Of a DNA stretch of 64,000 bases, positions 28,621-37,240 are shown one piece after another; position 1 is the first letter of the stretch; every line of letters starts with the position of its first letter. The translations under genes and the position numbers were made by a program. The stretch is from Xanthobacteraceae bacterium (GTDB lineage: Bacteria; Pseudomonadota; Alphaproteobacteria; Rhizobiales; Xanthobacteraceae). The notes below the pieces were generated by a model. The model saw nothing but the letters and a program-made list of their open reading frames with translations. It searched no databases and was not told the origin of the DNA. The stretch is taken from the NCBI GenBank assembly GCA_022841625.1, contig JALHRD010000001.1, positions 248,001 to 312,000 of the forward strand. Direction: 5' to 3'.

Positions 28621-30129
28621 ATGCACGACCTCGAATTCGACCACCTGCACTACATTCCGGATGACGAGGTCAACGAGGTTGCCTGGGCCACCGACAATGT
28701 CGAACTCCGAACAGTCGGCATCGACATCGGTTCTTCGACATCCCACCTGATGTTCTCGCTGGTGCATCTGCAACGGCTCGGCACTGCGCTGTCGAGCCGC
28801 TTTGTCGTGATCAAGCGCCAGATCATGTGGCAGTCGCCGATCAAACTGACGCCATACCTGGCGGACTACACCATCGACACCGACGACCTCGCGGAGTTCT
28901 TCGGCGGTTGCTATCACCTCGCGCAAGTCGATCCCGACGATGTCGATTCCGGCGCCGTGATTCTGACCGGCGAAGCCATCAAGCGGCACAATGCGCGCGC
29001 CATCGCCGAACTATTTTCGGAGGTATCGGGGAAATTCGTCTGCGCGTCGGCCGGCCATCACATGGAATGCCAAATGGCCGCGCATGGCTCGGGCGCCGTC
29101 GCCATGTCGCGCGGCAATGGCAACACCGTGCTCAATGTCGACATCGGCGGCGGCACCACCAAATTCGCACTGACCGAAAACGGCGAGATCCTCGCGACCG
29201 CCGCCATCGCGGTTGGCGGCCGGCTGATCGTCGAGGACAAGGCCAAGGGCATGACGCGGATCGAGGAACCCGTGCTGGAGATTGCTCGCGGCCTCGACCT
29301 TGAGCTTGCGCTTGGCGCGCCGCTCGCTCCGCAGGATCGCGCGCGCATTGTCGAGCGCATGGTCCGCCAGGTCATGCGCATGATCGACCGGCGGCCGCCC
29401 GACGCATTATCGCTGCGCCTGTTGGTCACCGACCCATGGCCGGCCGAATTCGCCAACAGGACCCTCGACGCCATCACGTTCTCCGGCGGCGTCGCCGAGT
29501 TTTTGTACAAACGCGAGCAGCGCAATTTTGGCGATCTCGGTTCCGACCTATCGGAGGGCCTGCGGCATATGCTGGCCCGCCGCAGGGACTTGCCGCCGGT
29601 TTGGGACCCGGGCCAGGGCATTCGCGCAACTGTAATTGGGGCCGCTCAGTTTTCGGTGCAGGTCTCCGGCAATACGATTCTGATTTCCAGACCCGACGAC
29701 TTGCCGATCCAGAACTTGCCGGTGGTCGCCTGCGCGCTCGATCTCGCCGCCTTGGTCGATCCCGCCTCCGTCACCGATGCGGTGCGCAAGGGGCTCGCCC
29801 GGTCCGATATCGCGGACGGGGCCGCTCCCCTCGCCCTCGCCTTTTCCTGGCAGGGCGACCCATCGCACCCGCGATTGCACGCGGTTGCAACCGGTATCGC
29901 CACCGCTCTGCCGAATACCATCGCCGCCGGCATCCCGATTGTGCTGCTGATCGATGGCGACGTCGGCAAGAGCCTCGGCCGCATCATCCGCAACGAGGTC
30001 GCGCCCGGCGCGCATGTGATCGCGCTTGACGGCGTGCAGCTCAAACAATTCGACTATGTCGACATCGGCGAGATGATTGAACTGACCAATGCCGTGCCGG
30101 TGATCATCAAGTCGCTGCTGTTCAAGTAG
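28621..30129 (+). CDS. eutA: EutA-like reactivating factor of ethanolamine ammonia-lyase
   Basis: 502 residues, cytosolic. EutA releases damaged cobalamin from ethanolamine ammonia-lyase in an ATP-dependent way and belongs to the actin/Hsp70 ATPase fold. Phosphate-1 loop TVGIDIGSSTSHLMF is at about residues 36-50 and phosphate-2 loop LNVDIGGGTTKFALT near 172-186; the adenosine-type motif is in TFSGGVAEFLY. These and the opening FDHLHYIPDDEVNEV leave little doubt on the family. No eutB, eutC or microcompartment gene is in the window, so its client is either elsewhere or is a different B12 enzyme. It is preceded by GAAGGAG and follows the bicupin gene after 16 bases. Confidence 0.88.
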   Translation: MHDLEFDHLHYIPDDEVNEVAWATDNVELRTVGIDIGSSTSHLMFSLVHLQRLGTALSSRFVVIKRQIMWQSPIKLTPYLADYTIDTDDLAEFFGGCYHLAQVDPDDVDSGAVILTGEAIKRHNARAIAELFSEVSGKFVCASAGHHMECQMAAHGSGAVAMSRGNGNTVLNVDIGGGTTKFALTENGEILATAAIAVGGRLIVEDKAKGMTRIEEPVLEIARGLDLELALGAPLAPQDRARIVERMVRQVMRMIDRRPPDALSLRLLVTDPWPAEFANRTLDAITFSGGVAEFLYKREQRNFGDLGSDLSEGLRHMLARRRDLPPVWDPGQGIRATVIGAAQFSVQVSGNTILISRPDDLPIQNLPVVACALDLAALVDPASVTDAVRKGLARSDIADGAAPLALAFSWQGDPSHPRLHAVATGIATALPNTIAAGIPIVLLIDGDVGKSLGRIIRNEVAPGAHVIALDGVQLKQFDYVDIGEMIELTNAVPVIIKSLLFK

Positions 30130-30138
30130 GCCGGCACC

Positions 30139-31122
30139 CTATTCCGAGCCGGCCAGCCCGGCCTGCTCGATCACCTTGCCCCAACGCACGATCTCGCTAT
30201 CGACAAAGCGGCGCAATTCGTCAACCGGCGGCGACACCACCGGGATCGCGCCTTCGCGCGCGAGCACCTCGATCACCGCCGGATCGGCCATACCCTCGCG
30301 AATCCCCGCCGCAAGTTTTTCGATAATGTCGCGCGGCACGCCCGCATGCATGGCAATGGTGTGCCAGGATGTGGCGTCAAAGCCAGACATCCCGACTTCG
30401 GTCAGCGGCGGAACCTCGTTCAGCGCCGCCACACGTTGCGCGGTGGTGACGCCCAGCGCGCGCAGCTTGCCCGCGCGAATAAGCGCCAGCGCCGGCGGGA
30501 TATCGGCGAACATGAATGCGATGTGGCCGCCAACGACATCATTCAGCGCCGGAGCTGTGCCCTTATAGGGCACATGGATGAAATCGAGACTGAACATATT
30601 CTTGAGGATCTCGGCGCTCAGCCGGTGAAAGGTTGCCGGCCCCGGCGTGCCGAACGACAGCGGCCCCTTTTCGCGCGCCAGTTTGACGAGATCGGCGACC
30701 GAATGCACCGGCAGTGCCGGATTGACCACCAGCACAAACGGCGTGCGAACCGTCATGGCGATCGGAATGAGATCCTTGCGCGGGTCGTACGGCATCTGCT
30801 TCCGGATGGTGACATTGAGCGCCATCATGGTGCTCGATGCCGTAATCATAGTGTAGCCGTCGGCGGCGCCGCGCACCACGCCAAGCGCGGCCGTGATGCC
30901 GCCAGCGCCCGGACGGTTCTCGATGATGACGGGCTTGCCGAATTTACGTTCAAGCTTCTGGCCGACCAGCCGCGCCAAGATGTCGTTGGAGCCGCCCGGC
31001 GCCAACGGCACCACCAGGGTGATCGGCCGGCTGGGATAGTCCGCATTTTGCGCGGCGGCGCCGGACCACATCAATGCGGTCAGCACAGCCGCCAAAAGGC
31101 CCAAGCGGGCGAACGCCATCAT
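30139..31122 (-). CDS. Bug/TctC-type tripartite tricarboxylate receptor
   Basis: 327 residues with a signal peptide (MMAFARLGLLAAVLTALMW, cleavage near AAAQN). Its ribosome-binding site GGGGAGG lies six bases before the ATG. The mature sequence has the hallmarks of Bug receptors: YPSRPITLVVPLAPGGSNDILAR, IIENRPGAGGITAA, FIHVPYKGTAPALNDVVGGHI. Such proteins capture carboxylates, aromatic acids or amides by two conserved water-bridged carboxylate contacts and deliver them to TctAB-type permeases. No tctA or tctB is near, as is common for this expanded family. It converges on eutA 9 bases away and is divergent from the GlcG/HbpS-type gene, whose product could act on the same compound. Confidence 0.9.
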   Translation of the reverse strand: MMAFARLGLLAAVLTALMWSGAAAQNADYPSRPITLVVPLAPGGSNDILARLVGQKLERKFGKPVIIENRPGAGGITAALGVVRGAADGYTMITASSTMMALNVTIRKQMPYDPRKDLIPIAMTVRTPFVLVVNPALPVHSVADLVKLAREKGPLSFGTPGPATFHRLSAEILKNMFSLDFIHVPYKGTAPALNDVVGGHIAFMFADIPPALALIRAGKLRALGVTTAQRVAALNEVPPLTEVGMSGFDATSWHTIAMHAGVPRDIIEKLAAGIREGMADPAVIEVLAREGAIPVVSPPVDELRRFVDSEIVRWGKVIEQAGLAGSE

Positions 31123-31305
31123 TCGAAACCTCCCCGGGCCCGCGTGCGCCTTTGCGCAAGCTTGCGCGCAAGATTAGCGGCTTTCCTGCTCCACGTCAGC
31201 GGCTTCCTCGCCGCCTGACCGGCCCGCATAGCGCTATCGCCGTCCGCCGATTCTGCCTATCGTCGCGACGTGACGACACTGCCATCCCTCCGGGAGGACA
31301 AACCT

Positions 31306-31773
31306 ATGTCATGCGTATCAAGCTTGCTGAACACCATCGCTCTGAGCGCCACTGTCGCGATCACCGCGTCGGCGGCCCAGGCGCAAGGCGTCATCACCCA
31401 GCAGCGCCTGTCGGCGCAACTTGCCAATCAGGTGGTCGGTGACACGGTCGCGATCTGCGCGGAGCGCAAATACAATGTGGTGGCGGCGATTGTCGATCTT
31501 GAAGGCGTGCGGCAAGCGGTGCTGCGCGGCAACGGCGCGCCGATCCATTCGATGGATAACGCTTATTACAAGGCCTACGCGTCGGTGTCGCTGACGCTGG
31601 GGCGCAACGAAAATTCGACCCACGAGGTCGCGGAACGGATTGCGAAGAATCCGCCGTCCAACGTACCCAATACCCAGCTTCCCAATATTACCTATGCGCG
31701 CGGCGGCATTGCCATCAAGGCTGGTGGAAAAATCATCGCCGGGCTCGGCGTCAGTGGCGCGCCCGGCGGCTAG
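31306..31773 (+). CDS. Secreted GlcG/HbpS (DUF336) family protein with premature stop
   Basis: 155 residues to the first stop. The start has GGGAGG about eight bases upstream. A signal peptide is clear (NTIALSATVAITASAAQAQ). The mature part resembles the GlcG/HbpS family of heme- or small-molecule-binding proteins. The family usually continues beyond GAPGG; here GAPGG is followed by TAG (31771-31773), but the same frame then reads LDEQCGQAALDKIKDQLK to a TAA at 31828-31830. The paralogue at 39661-40137 ends GAPGG-Q-EKEEACANAGIAKVAVDLK, with CAG where this gene has TAG. A C-to-T change thus probably removed 19 residues. Whether the shortened product folds is unknown. Confidence 0.8.
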   Translation: MSCVSSLLNTIALSATVAITASAAQAQGVITQQRLSAQLANQVVGDTVAICAERKYNVVAAIVDLEGVRQAVLRGNGAPIHSMDNAYYKAYASVSLTLGRNENSTHEVAERIAKNPPSNVPNTQLPNITYARGGIAIKAGGKIIAGLGVSGAPGG

Positions 31774-31850
31774 CTCGACGAGCAATGCGGCCAAGCCGCA
31801 CTCGACAAGATCAAGGACCAGCTGAAATAAGCTCGCCCGTTTGGCGCGAC

Positions 31851-32861
31851 TTACAGTCCCTTCCCCGCAAGCCCCGTGCGTTGGATCAGCGGCGTCCAGC
31901 GCGCGCTTTCGGCCGCGACGAATTTGGTGAAGGCCTCCGCGCTCATTGTCTCGGTCAACAGTCCGTCGCGGCGCATCCGCTCCTGCACCTCCGGTTTCGC
32001 CATGGCTACGCCGATTTCGCGGTTGAGCTTGTCGACGATCTCCTTTGGCAGTTTGGCCGGCCCCGAAATCGAAAACCATGTCGACGAGACAAGATCGGGA
32101 TAACCCAGTTCCTTGAACGTCGCCAATTCCGGATAGTCCGGCATCCGTCCCGCCGATGTGACGGCAACACCGGTCAGCGTGCCAGCGCGAATAAACGCCG
32201 CCGACGACGACAAGGTGAAAGTCGCAAAATCGATATGGCCGCCAACCACATCGGCCAGCGCCTGGGTCGTGCTCTTGTAGGGCACATGCTCGACCTTAAT
32301 CTTGGTCGAGATCGCAATCGCCTCGCCAATCAAATGGCCATCGGAACCCAGCCCGGACGACGCAAATGTCAAAGGCTTATCGCGCTTATTGGCATAGGCG
32401 ATGAATTCCGGCAACGTTTTGACGCCAAGCTTGGGAAACACCGCCAGCGCCACCGGCGCGCCGGCGACCAAAGCGACATGGCTGAAATCATTGAGCGGAT
32501 GATAGGCGTTCTTCGGATTGATCACCGGAATGAGCGACAGCGTCGAGACATTGGTGATCCCGACGGTGTAGCCATCGGGTGCCGACGACGCCAGCGCCTG
32601 CACACCGATCATGCCGCCCGCGCCGGTGCGGTTCTCAACAATGAATTGCTGCTTGAGCGAGGCCGACAGCTGGTCGGCGACCACGCGGGCCAGCGCGTCG
32701 CCGGTCCCGCCAGCGCCGAACGGCACAATGATGCGGACTGGACGCGTCGGCCAATCCTGCGCCTGTGCCGGCGCCAGCATCAAAATAATGCCGGCCAATA
32801 TGCCGAGCAATCGCGGCATCACTGCCGTGCGCTTGCCATGATCCATGTCGCCCTGCTGCAT
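31851..32861 (-). CDS. Bug/TctC-type tripartite tricarboxylate receptor
   Basis: About 336 residues. The start is uncertain: the ATG at 32861 has GGAGG eleven bases upstream, while ATGs at 32846 and 32819 would give shorter leaders. The signal peptide core is LLGILAGIILMLAPAQAQ. The mature part shows the Bug pattern: WPTRPVRIIVPFGAGGTGDALAR, FIVENRTGAGGMIG and KVEHVPYKSTTQALADVVGGHI. The ligand is probably a carboxylic acid. It has no linked TctAB permease. It is clearly a relative, but not a close copy, of the receptor at 30139-31122. It converges on the GlcG/HbpS-type gene and diverges from the carboxymuconolactone-decarboxylase-like gene. Confidence 0.9.
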   Translation of the reverse strand: MQQGDMDHGKRTAVMPRLLGILAGIILMLAPAQAQDWPTRPVRIIVPFGAGGTGDALARVVADQLSASLKQQFIVENRTGAGGMIGVQALASSAPDGYTVGITNVSTLSLIPVINPKNAYHPLNDFSHVALVAGAPVALAVFPKLGVKTLPEFIAYANKRDKPLTFASSGLGSDGHLIGEAIAISTKIKVEHVPYKSTTQALADVVGGHIDFATFTLSSSAAFIRAGTLTGVAVTSAGRMPDYPELATFKELGYPDLVSSTWFSISGPAKLPKEIVDKLNREIGVAMAKPEVQERMRRDGLLTETMSAEAFTKFVAAESARWTPLIQRTGLAGKGL

Positions 32862-32971
32862 CGTAGTCCAAACCTCCGCATTTCGCCGTTTCGCCAGCTT
32901 GGCCATCGCATCGGCGAATGCGAGAGTGTATGAGTTTGCCGTTCAACAAGACAAGTCGCCCGAGGGGACGC

Positions 32972-33601
32972 ATGCCTGCCAAATCGAAGCCAACCAAGAA
33001 ATCCCGTGACAATAAGGTCGCAAAGATCGGCCCGATGCGGCTCAGCGCCGTCGCCGGGGACAAATTGACGCCGGCGCAACGCGCGCTGATGGACGCCATC
33101 GCCTCCGGCCCGCGCGGCACCTTCAAGATGAGCGGCCCGTTTCTTTGCTATCTGCATTCGCCGGCGTTCGGCGAACTGGCGCAGAAGCTCGGCGCCTATT
33201 GCCGCTATGGCACTTCGATCACCCCGCGTTTGACCGAATTCGCGATCCTCACCACCGCGCATTTTTGGAAGGCGCAGTATGAATGGGTGGCGCACGAGCC
33301 GCAGGCGCTCAAGGCCGGCGTGAAACCCGCCACCATCCAGGCCCTGCGCACCGGCCGCCCGCCCAAGACGGCGCCCAAGGACGAGCGGGCGATTTATGCC
33401 TTCATCAAGGAACTCTATGCGACCCGACGCGCCAGCGACCGCACCTACAAGGCCGCGCACGCCATTGTCGGCGATGCCGGCATGGTCGAACTGATCGGCC
33501 TGCTCGGCTACTACGCCATGGTGTCGATGACGCTCAACGTGTTTCGGATGCCGGTGTCGGAGGGAACGCCACTGCCGTTCAAGGAACCGGCGGTGACGTA
33601 A
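32972..33601 (+). CDS. Carboxymuconolactone decarboxylase (CMD) family protein
   Basis: 209 residues. The ATG is preceded by GAGGGGAC. A lysine-rich start (PAKSKPTKKSRDNK) is followed by an all-helical CMD domain: TSITPRLTEFAILTTAHFWKAQYEWVAHEPQALKAGV at about residues 75-111. The AhpD-type C-x-x-C redox pair is absent (a single Cys lies in LCYLHSP and another in AYCRY), so it is not a peroxidase of that kind. In catabolic regions such proteins act as decarboxylases or isomerases, or have no assigned role. The two flanking Bug receptors make a catabolic role plausible. It converges on the copper chaperone gene eight bases away. Confidence 0.8.
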   Translation: MPAKSKPTKKSRDNKVAKIGPMRLSAVAGDKLTPAQRALMDAIASGPRGTFKMSGPFLCYLHSPAFGELAQKLGAYCRYGTSITPRLTEFAILTTAHFWKAQYEWVAHEPQALKAGVKPATIQALRTGRPPKTAPKDERAIYAFIKELYATRRASDRTYKAAHAIVGDAGMVELIGLLGYYAMVSMTLNVFRMPVSEGTPLPFKEPAVT

Positions 33602-33609
33602 TCCTTGGC

Positions 33610-34113
33610 CTAATGCCCCTTGTGGCCGTCACCACCCGCCGGTGCACCGACGCCTTGAACAACGAATTCAACCGCGACGGCGCCGGCTTTCTCAAAGACC
33701 AAGGTTCCTTTCACCCGCTGGCCCTGCGCGAGCGGCTGCTTGAGCCCCATGAACATGACATGCATGCCGCCGGGCTTGAGCTCCACGGTCTCGCCGGGCT
33801 TGATCTCAAGGCCGGTGACCTGCCGCATCTTTGCGACGCCATCTTCCATGACCGTGACATGCACCTCGAACCGTGACGCGGGCTCGGCGGAGCCGCCGAT
33901 CAGCCGATCAAGCTCGCGACCTTTATTGGTGATGGACAGATAGCCGGCGCCCACGGTCGCACCCTTCGGCGTCGCCCGCGCCCAAGGATTGCTGACCTGA
34001 AGGCTGCCCGCGGTCATGGTTTCGGCGGCTACGGACCCGGCGAGCATCAGGAGCGCCCCGGCGCAAACACCAATCCGCGTCAATCTTGCAAAATTTATTA
34101 TGATGCCGTTCAT
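33610..34113 (-). CDS. Periplasmic copper chaperone PCu(A)C (DUF461)
   Basis: 167 residues with a signal peptide (core IGVCAGALLMLAGSVAAE). It carries the copper site of PCu(A)C proteins, H-x10-M-x21-H-x-M, exactly spaced: His in FEVHVTV, Met in VAKMRQV, then GGMHVMFMG. The classical site has HM at the first position; here it is HV. Such proteins deliver Cu(I) to the CuA or CuB centre of cytochrome oxidases. The C-terminus (GGDGHKGH) is His-rich and may add metal affinity. The ATG at 34113 is selected because the signal peptide starts there; the ribosome-binding site is weak. The DedA gene lies just upstream on the same strand. Confidence 0.9.
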   Translation of the reverse strand: MNGIIINFARLTRIGVCAGALLMLAGSVAAETMTAGSLQVSNPWARATPKGATVGAGYLSITNKGRELDRLIGGSAEPASRFEVHVTVMEDGVAKMRQVTGLEIKPGETVELKPGGMHVMFMGLKQPLAQGQRVKGTLVFEKAGAVAVEFVVQGVGAPAGGDGHKGH

Positions 34114-34138
34114 GACCGGCAATTTACGGAGCCGCATT

Positions 34139-34867
34139 CTAGGCGTCCAGCCGTTGCAACGAACGAGGCCGCCGCAATGAACGGGGCATAACGCGCACCA
34201 GATCGGCAACCGGCAACACGCGACCGGGCTTCGCCTCAGCGTATCGGTGGCGCCAGAGAGATCGCGATTCCGATGACGCCACAACGCCGTTCGCAGGCTC
34301 CCGGAACGTGAACACGCGATAGCGCATGAACGCCAGCACAATAATCAGACCAAGCAGTAACGGCCAGGTCCACAGGCCGGCCCGATCATCGAGCGCGTCA
34401 CCGAACACAATCACTAGATAGAGCATCAGCGGCAGATAGAGCGCCGAGGAGAACAGACTGGCCAACACCACCCGGGTCCACCGTATTTGCGTCCAGCCGC
34501 AAGCGACCATGATCACAAACAGCGCGCCGGGCACCAAGCGGCCGAGCGCTGCAAGGCCGAAGAGATTGCGCTGCAGGGTGCCGCCGATTTTGGAGACGCG
34601 CTCGTTCACGGCCAGATGGCCCAGCCACGGCACATGCCGCGCCCCGACGCCGATGCCATACAAAGCCAAGTCACCCGCAACCATGCCGAAATAGATCGCC
34701 GCAACGACAATGCCGACCGGCATCAACTGGTTCACCACCAGATAGCCGCCGAGGACGATCGCGAGATCCTCATGCGCGGCCGGCAATACCAGCAACGACA
34801 GGAACTTCGCCACCCACGAAATGTCGATGTCGGCAACATAGAACAATTCAGGTAGCTGACGGCTCAC
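34139..34867 (-). CDS. DedA/VTT-domain membrane protein
   Basis: 242 residues from a GTG with GAGGT six bases upstream; a TTG 21 bases earlier is also possible. It has about five hydrophobic stretches. The DedA/SNARE-associated domain is seen in LPAAHEDLAIVLGGYLVV, IYFGMVAGDLALYGIGVGARH and RLVPGALFVIMVACGW (conserved Arg and G-P/G motif). Recent work on DedA proteins links them to lipid flipping at the inner membrane (undecaprenyl phosphate or phosphatidylethanolamine). The C-terminal 45 residues are basic and Ser/Arg-rich and probably cytoplasmic. The copper chaperone gene follows after 25 bases. Substrate not determinable. Confidence 0.8.
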   Translation of the reverse strand: MSRQLPELFYVADIDISWVAKFLSLLVLPAAHEDLAIVLGGYLVVNQLMPVGIVVAAIYFGMVAGDLALYGIGVGARHVPWLGHLAVNERVSKIGGTLQRNLFGLAALGRLVPGALFVIMVACGWTQIRWTRVVLASLFSSALYLPLMLYLVIVFGDALDDRAGLWTWPLLLGLIIVLAFMRYRVFTFREPANGVVASSESRSLWRHRYAEAKPGRVLPVADLVRVMPRSLRRPRSLQRLDA

Positions 34868-35123
34868 GCGCCAACCTCGGTCGATCAACTCCGCACCGGA
34901 ACCACCTTCCGGCCCGACACCCGGCTAACGATCTCGACCGGGCTCTGAATTTTGACCTATTTTAGCCCCCGCGACAATGCGACTATACGCGAAGTTTACG
35001 ACCTTCGGTGAGCCCCTGGCGGGCACCCACCCTCGACCGATTGCGACGCTCGGATGCAAATTTGCCGATACGAACCAACCAAATGATTGGTAAGCTGCGC
35101 CGCCCTGTGGCTCGGCTAACGAG

Positions 35124-35462
35124 ATGCCTGACAGAACGACACCATCTAACAATTCCGAGCGCGTCATCCGCTTTCGCCCCCGCGGCGCCGCGCCGAGCGG
35201 CTGGCGTTGGCCATTGCAGCGCTCACGGCCCAGCGTTCCACCGGCCGTTGCTGACCTCAGTAGATTCGAAAGCACCGAAGGCCAAGACGACTACCGTCAC
35301 CGCATGACGATGAATATCGTCGCCCTGGCGGTCACGAGTGTCCTGATCGCGATTGGCATTTGGCTGGCCATCACCATCGCCGACATGCGCAAGAAGCAAG
35401 ACTGCTATCTGCAGGGCGGGCGAAACTGCAATCAATTGGCAATACCGCAGGCGGAGCGCTAA
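35124..35462 (+). CDS. Small single-pass membrane protein, conserved type
   Basis: 112 residues. The N-terminal 60 residues are polar and Pro/Arg-rich, probably cytoplasmic. One hydrophobic segment (NIVALAVTSVLIAIGIWLAITIADM, about residues 63-87) is followed by KKQDCYLQGGRNCNQLAIP with two cysteines about ten residues apart. I recall this segment pattern, ending DMRKKQDCYLQG, as a conserved hypothetical of Bradyrhizobium relatives; the N-terminal half is more variable. An internal ATG at 35304 would give a short protein that starts at the membrane segment. No function is known. The region upstream (34868-35123) has nothing I can support. Confidence 0.65.
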   Translation: MPDRTTPSNNSERVIRFRPRGAAPSGWRWPLQRSRPSVPPAVADLSRFESTEGQDDYRHRMTMNIVALAVTSVLIAIGIWLAITIADMRKKQDCYLQGGRNCNQLAIPQAER

Positions 35463-35489
35463 CTCCGCCTGCGATTATTCGATATTTCG

Positions 35490-35852
35490 TCAGAGACCCT
35501 CGACCGTAACCGGTGCGAGTCCAAAGCCCATGCCGATCGCATTGGCGCCGGTAATCGTCAGGTCAATGATCCGCCCCTTAATGAACGGGCCGCGATCGTT
35601 GATGGTCACGATAACCGATTTACCGTTTCGCTTGTTGGTGACACGCACCTTGGTACCGAACGGCAACGAGCGGTGCGCCGCGGTCAATGCCCCATCGTTG
35701 AGCCGCTGACCGCTTGCGGTCTTGGCTCCGGTCTTTGTGGAATAGACCGACGCGATCCCGGATTGCACTTGCGCTTGCGCCCCCGATTGCACGGTCATGT
35801 TGAGAACGAACGCCGTCGCAAATGTGACGGCAAAAGTTGCACTGAAGTTCAC
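35490..35852 (-). CDS. RlpA-like double-psi beta-barrel protein
   Basis: 120 residues, starting with GTG; GGAG is seven bases upstream. A signal peptide covers about the first 27 residues ([18 protein letters not shown]). The rest is a complete DPBB domain: [57 protein letters not shown], with the conserved Asp of the barrel. RlpA proteins are lytic transglycosylases acting on glycan strands without stem peptides; short members like this lack the C-terminal SPOR domain that targets the septum, so this one is a minimal form. It stands alone. The frame is 27 bases from the convergent membrane-protein gene. Confidence 0.88.
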   Translation of the reverse strand: MNFSATFAVTFATAFVLNMTVQSGAQAQVQSGIASVYSTKTGAKTASGQRLNDGALTAAHRSLPFGTKVRVTNKRNGKSVIVTINDRGPFIKGRIIDLTITGANAIGMGFGLAPVTVEGL

Positions 35853-36181
35853 TAAACGTCTCCGTATTTTTCATTTTCAATCGTGAGATTTTCTTGGTTT
35901 TGGACCGACAGCGATTCGCCCCCTCGATAACGGTCGGGTGCGGATTGCTTGCGTAATGCGACCTCAATGAGGCAGCAATGCTGTCATTTTGGGTTAATGT
36001 GGCGGCGCCAATCGTGAACCTTAACTTTTGCGCTTACACCGCATGCAAACGGTGGCGGTAGCGCAATTTTTCGTCGCGAAAGGGGTGTGGACACTGCAAA
36101 ATCCAATCATTAACGCCGGTTGCCCGGCCCGGCATCAGCGCGTATCGTTAAAGGTAATATTTGCACCGGAAGGAAAGCGTC
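35853..36181. other. Intergenic region between rlpA-like and phnD
   Basis: 329 bases separate two divergent genes and must contain both promoters. The sequence is relatively AT-rich near 35860-35900 and 35980-36050. I see no recognisable riboswitch, no Pho-box tandem repeat that I can defend, and no ORF with coding character. The phnD gene has GGAAGGAAAG just before its ATG. Confidence 0.35.
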
Positions 36182-37219
36182 ATGCGAATTGGAGTTCGCC
36201 CGCTGTTATGCGCGAGCGCGGCCGCGTTGATTGGACTCGCAAATTCTACTGCGTCGACGCAAGCACAGGACTGCAAGAACCGCGGGCAACTCGACACGCT
36301 GTATTGCGACGACAACAACGATCTCGTCGCCGATGCGCCAACCGATGCCCGCCGCTGGAAAGATCCTGCGACGCTGATCTTCGCTTATACGCCAGTCGAG
36401 GATCCGGCGGTCTACCTCAATGTGTTCCGGCCATTCACCGATCACTTGGCAAAGTGCACGGCCAAGCGCGTGGTCTATTATCCGGTGCAGTCAAACTCCG
36501 CACAGATCGAAGCGATGCGGTCCGGACGTTTGCATATTGCGGGATTCTCAACCGGCCCGACCGGATTTGCTGTCAACCTCGCGGGCGCGGTCCCCTTCGC
36601 CATCAAGGGCACCGAGAAGGAACTACAAGGCTACAACTTGATCGCGCTGGTGCGCGCGTCAAGTCCCTACCAGAAGCTCCCCGATCTCAAGGGCAAGCGC
36701 GTTGCCCATACCTCACCGTCGTCGAACTCCGGCAATCTCGCGCCGCGCGTGCTGTTTCCGCCCGAAGGGCTCACGCCCGACACCGACTATCGTCCGCTGA
36801 TGTCGGGCGGGCACGACAAATCCGCGCTCGGCGTTGCATCCGGCGACTACGACATGGCTCCGGTCGCGTCCGATGTCTACAACCGCATGGTCACACGCGG
36901 CACCATCAAAAGCGCCGATATCCGAATCATCTATCGCAGCCCGCTGTTTCCGACCTCGTCATTCACATACGCCCACGATCTCAAGCCCGAACTCGCCGCC
37001 AAGATCAGAGAGTGCTTTTTCAGTTTCCGGTTCACGCCTGAAATGGTCAAGGAATTCGACGGCAATGACCGTTTCTTTCCGATCAACTACCGGGAACATT
37101 GGAAAGTGGTCCGCGATATCGCCGAGCAGACCGGCACTCCATTTAACAAGGCCGCCTACGAAGCCGAAGCCAAGCGCGAGGCCGAGGCCCGCGCAAAAGC
37201 ACAAAAATCCAAGCAATAG
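36182..37219 (+). CDS. phnD: PhnD-like phosphonate/phosphate ABC binding protein
   Basis: 345 residues in the periplasm. The start is set by GGAAGGAAAG. The signal peptide is about residues 1-29 (LLCASAAALIGLANSTASTQAQ). The mature part has PhnD-type elements: LIFAYTPVEDPAVYLNVFRPFTDHL, VVYYPVQSNSAQIEAMRSGRLHIAGFSTGP, PDLKGKRVAHTSPSSNSGNLAPR. The Ser/Thr-rich HTSPSSNSGN loop is where PhnD proteins hold the phosphonate group. The C-terminus ends in a charged tail (AKREAEARAKAQKSKQ). It is followed by phnC after 21 bases and two phnE genes, so this is a complete importer. No C-P lyase genes are in the window; phosphite or phosphate are other possible ligands. Confidence 0.88.
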   Translation: MRIGVRPLLCASAAALIGLANSTASTQAQDCKNRGQLDTLYCDDNNDLVADAPTDARRWKDPATLIFAYTPVEDPAVYLNVFRPFTDHLAKCTAKRVVYYPVQSNSAQIEAMRSGRLHIAGFSTGPTGFAVNLAGAVPFAIKGTEKELQGYNLIALVRASSPYQKLPDLKGKRVAHTSPSSNSGNLAPRVLFPPEGLTPDTDYRPLMSGGHDKSALGVASGDYDMAPVASDVYNRMVTRGTIKSADIRIIYRSPLFPTSSFTYAHDLKPELAAKIRECFFSFRFTPEMVKEFDGNDRFFPINYREHWKVVRDIAEQTGTPFNKAAYEAEAKREAEARAKAQKSKQ

Positions 37220-37240
37220 CCCAATGGCGACGCGTGACGC

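Noticed and set aside
34925-35275. 116-codon minus-strand frame upstream of the DedA gene
   Set aside because: Overlaps the conserved small membrane-protein gene and has no family pattern or good ribosome-binding site.
36028-37041. Plus-strand 337-codon frame overlapping phnD
   Set aside because: phnD in the other frame has a signal peptide, family motifs and a good ribosome-binding site; this frame is Arg-rich shadow.
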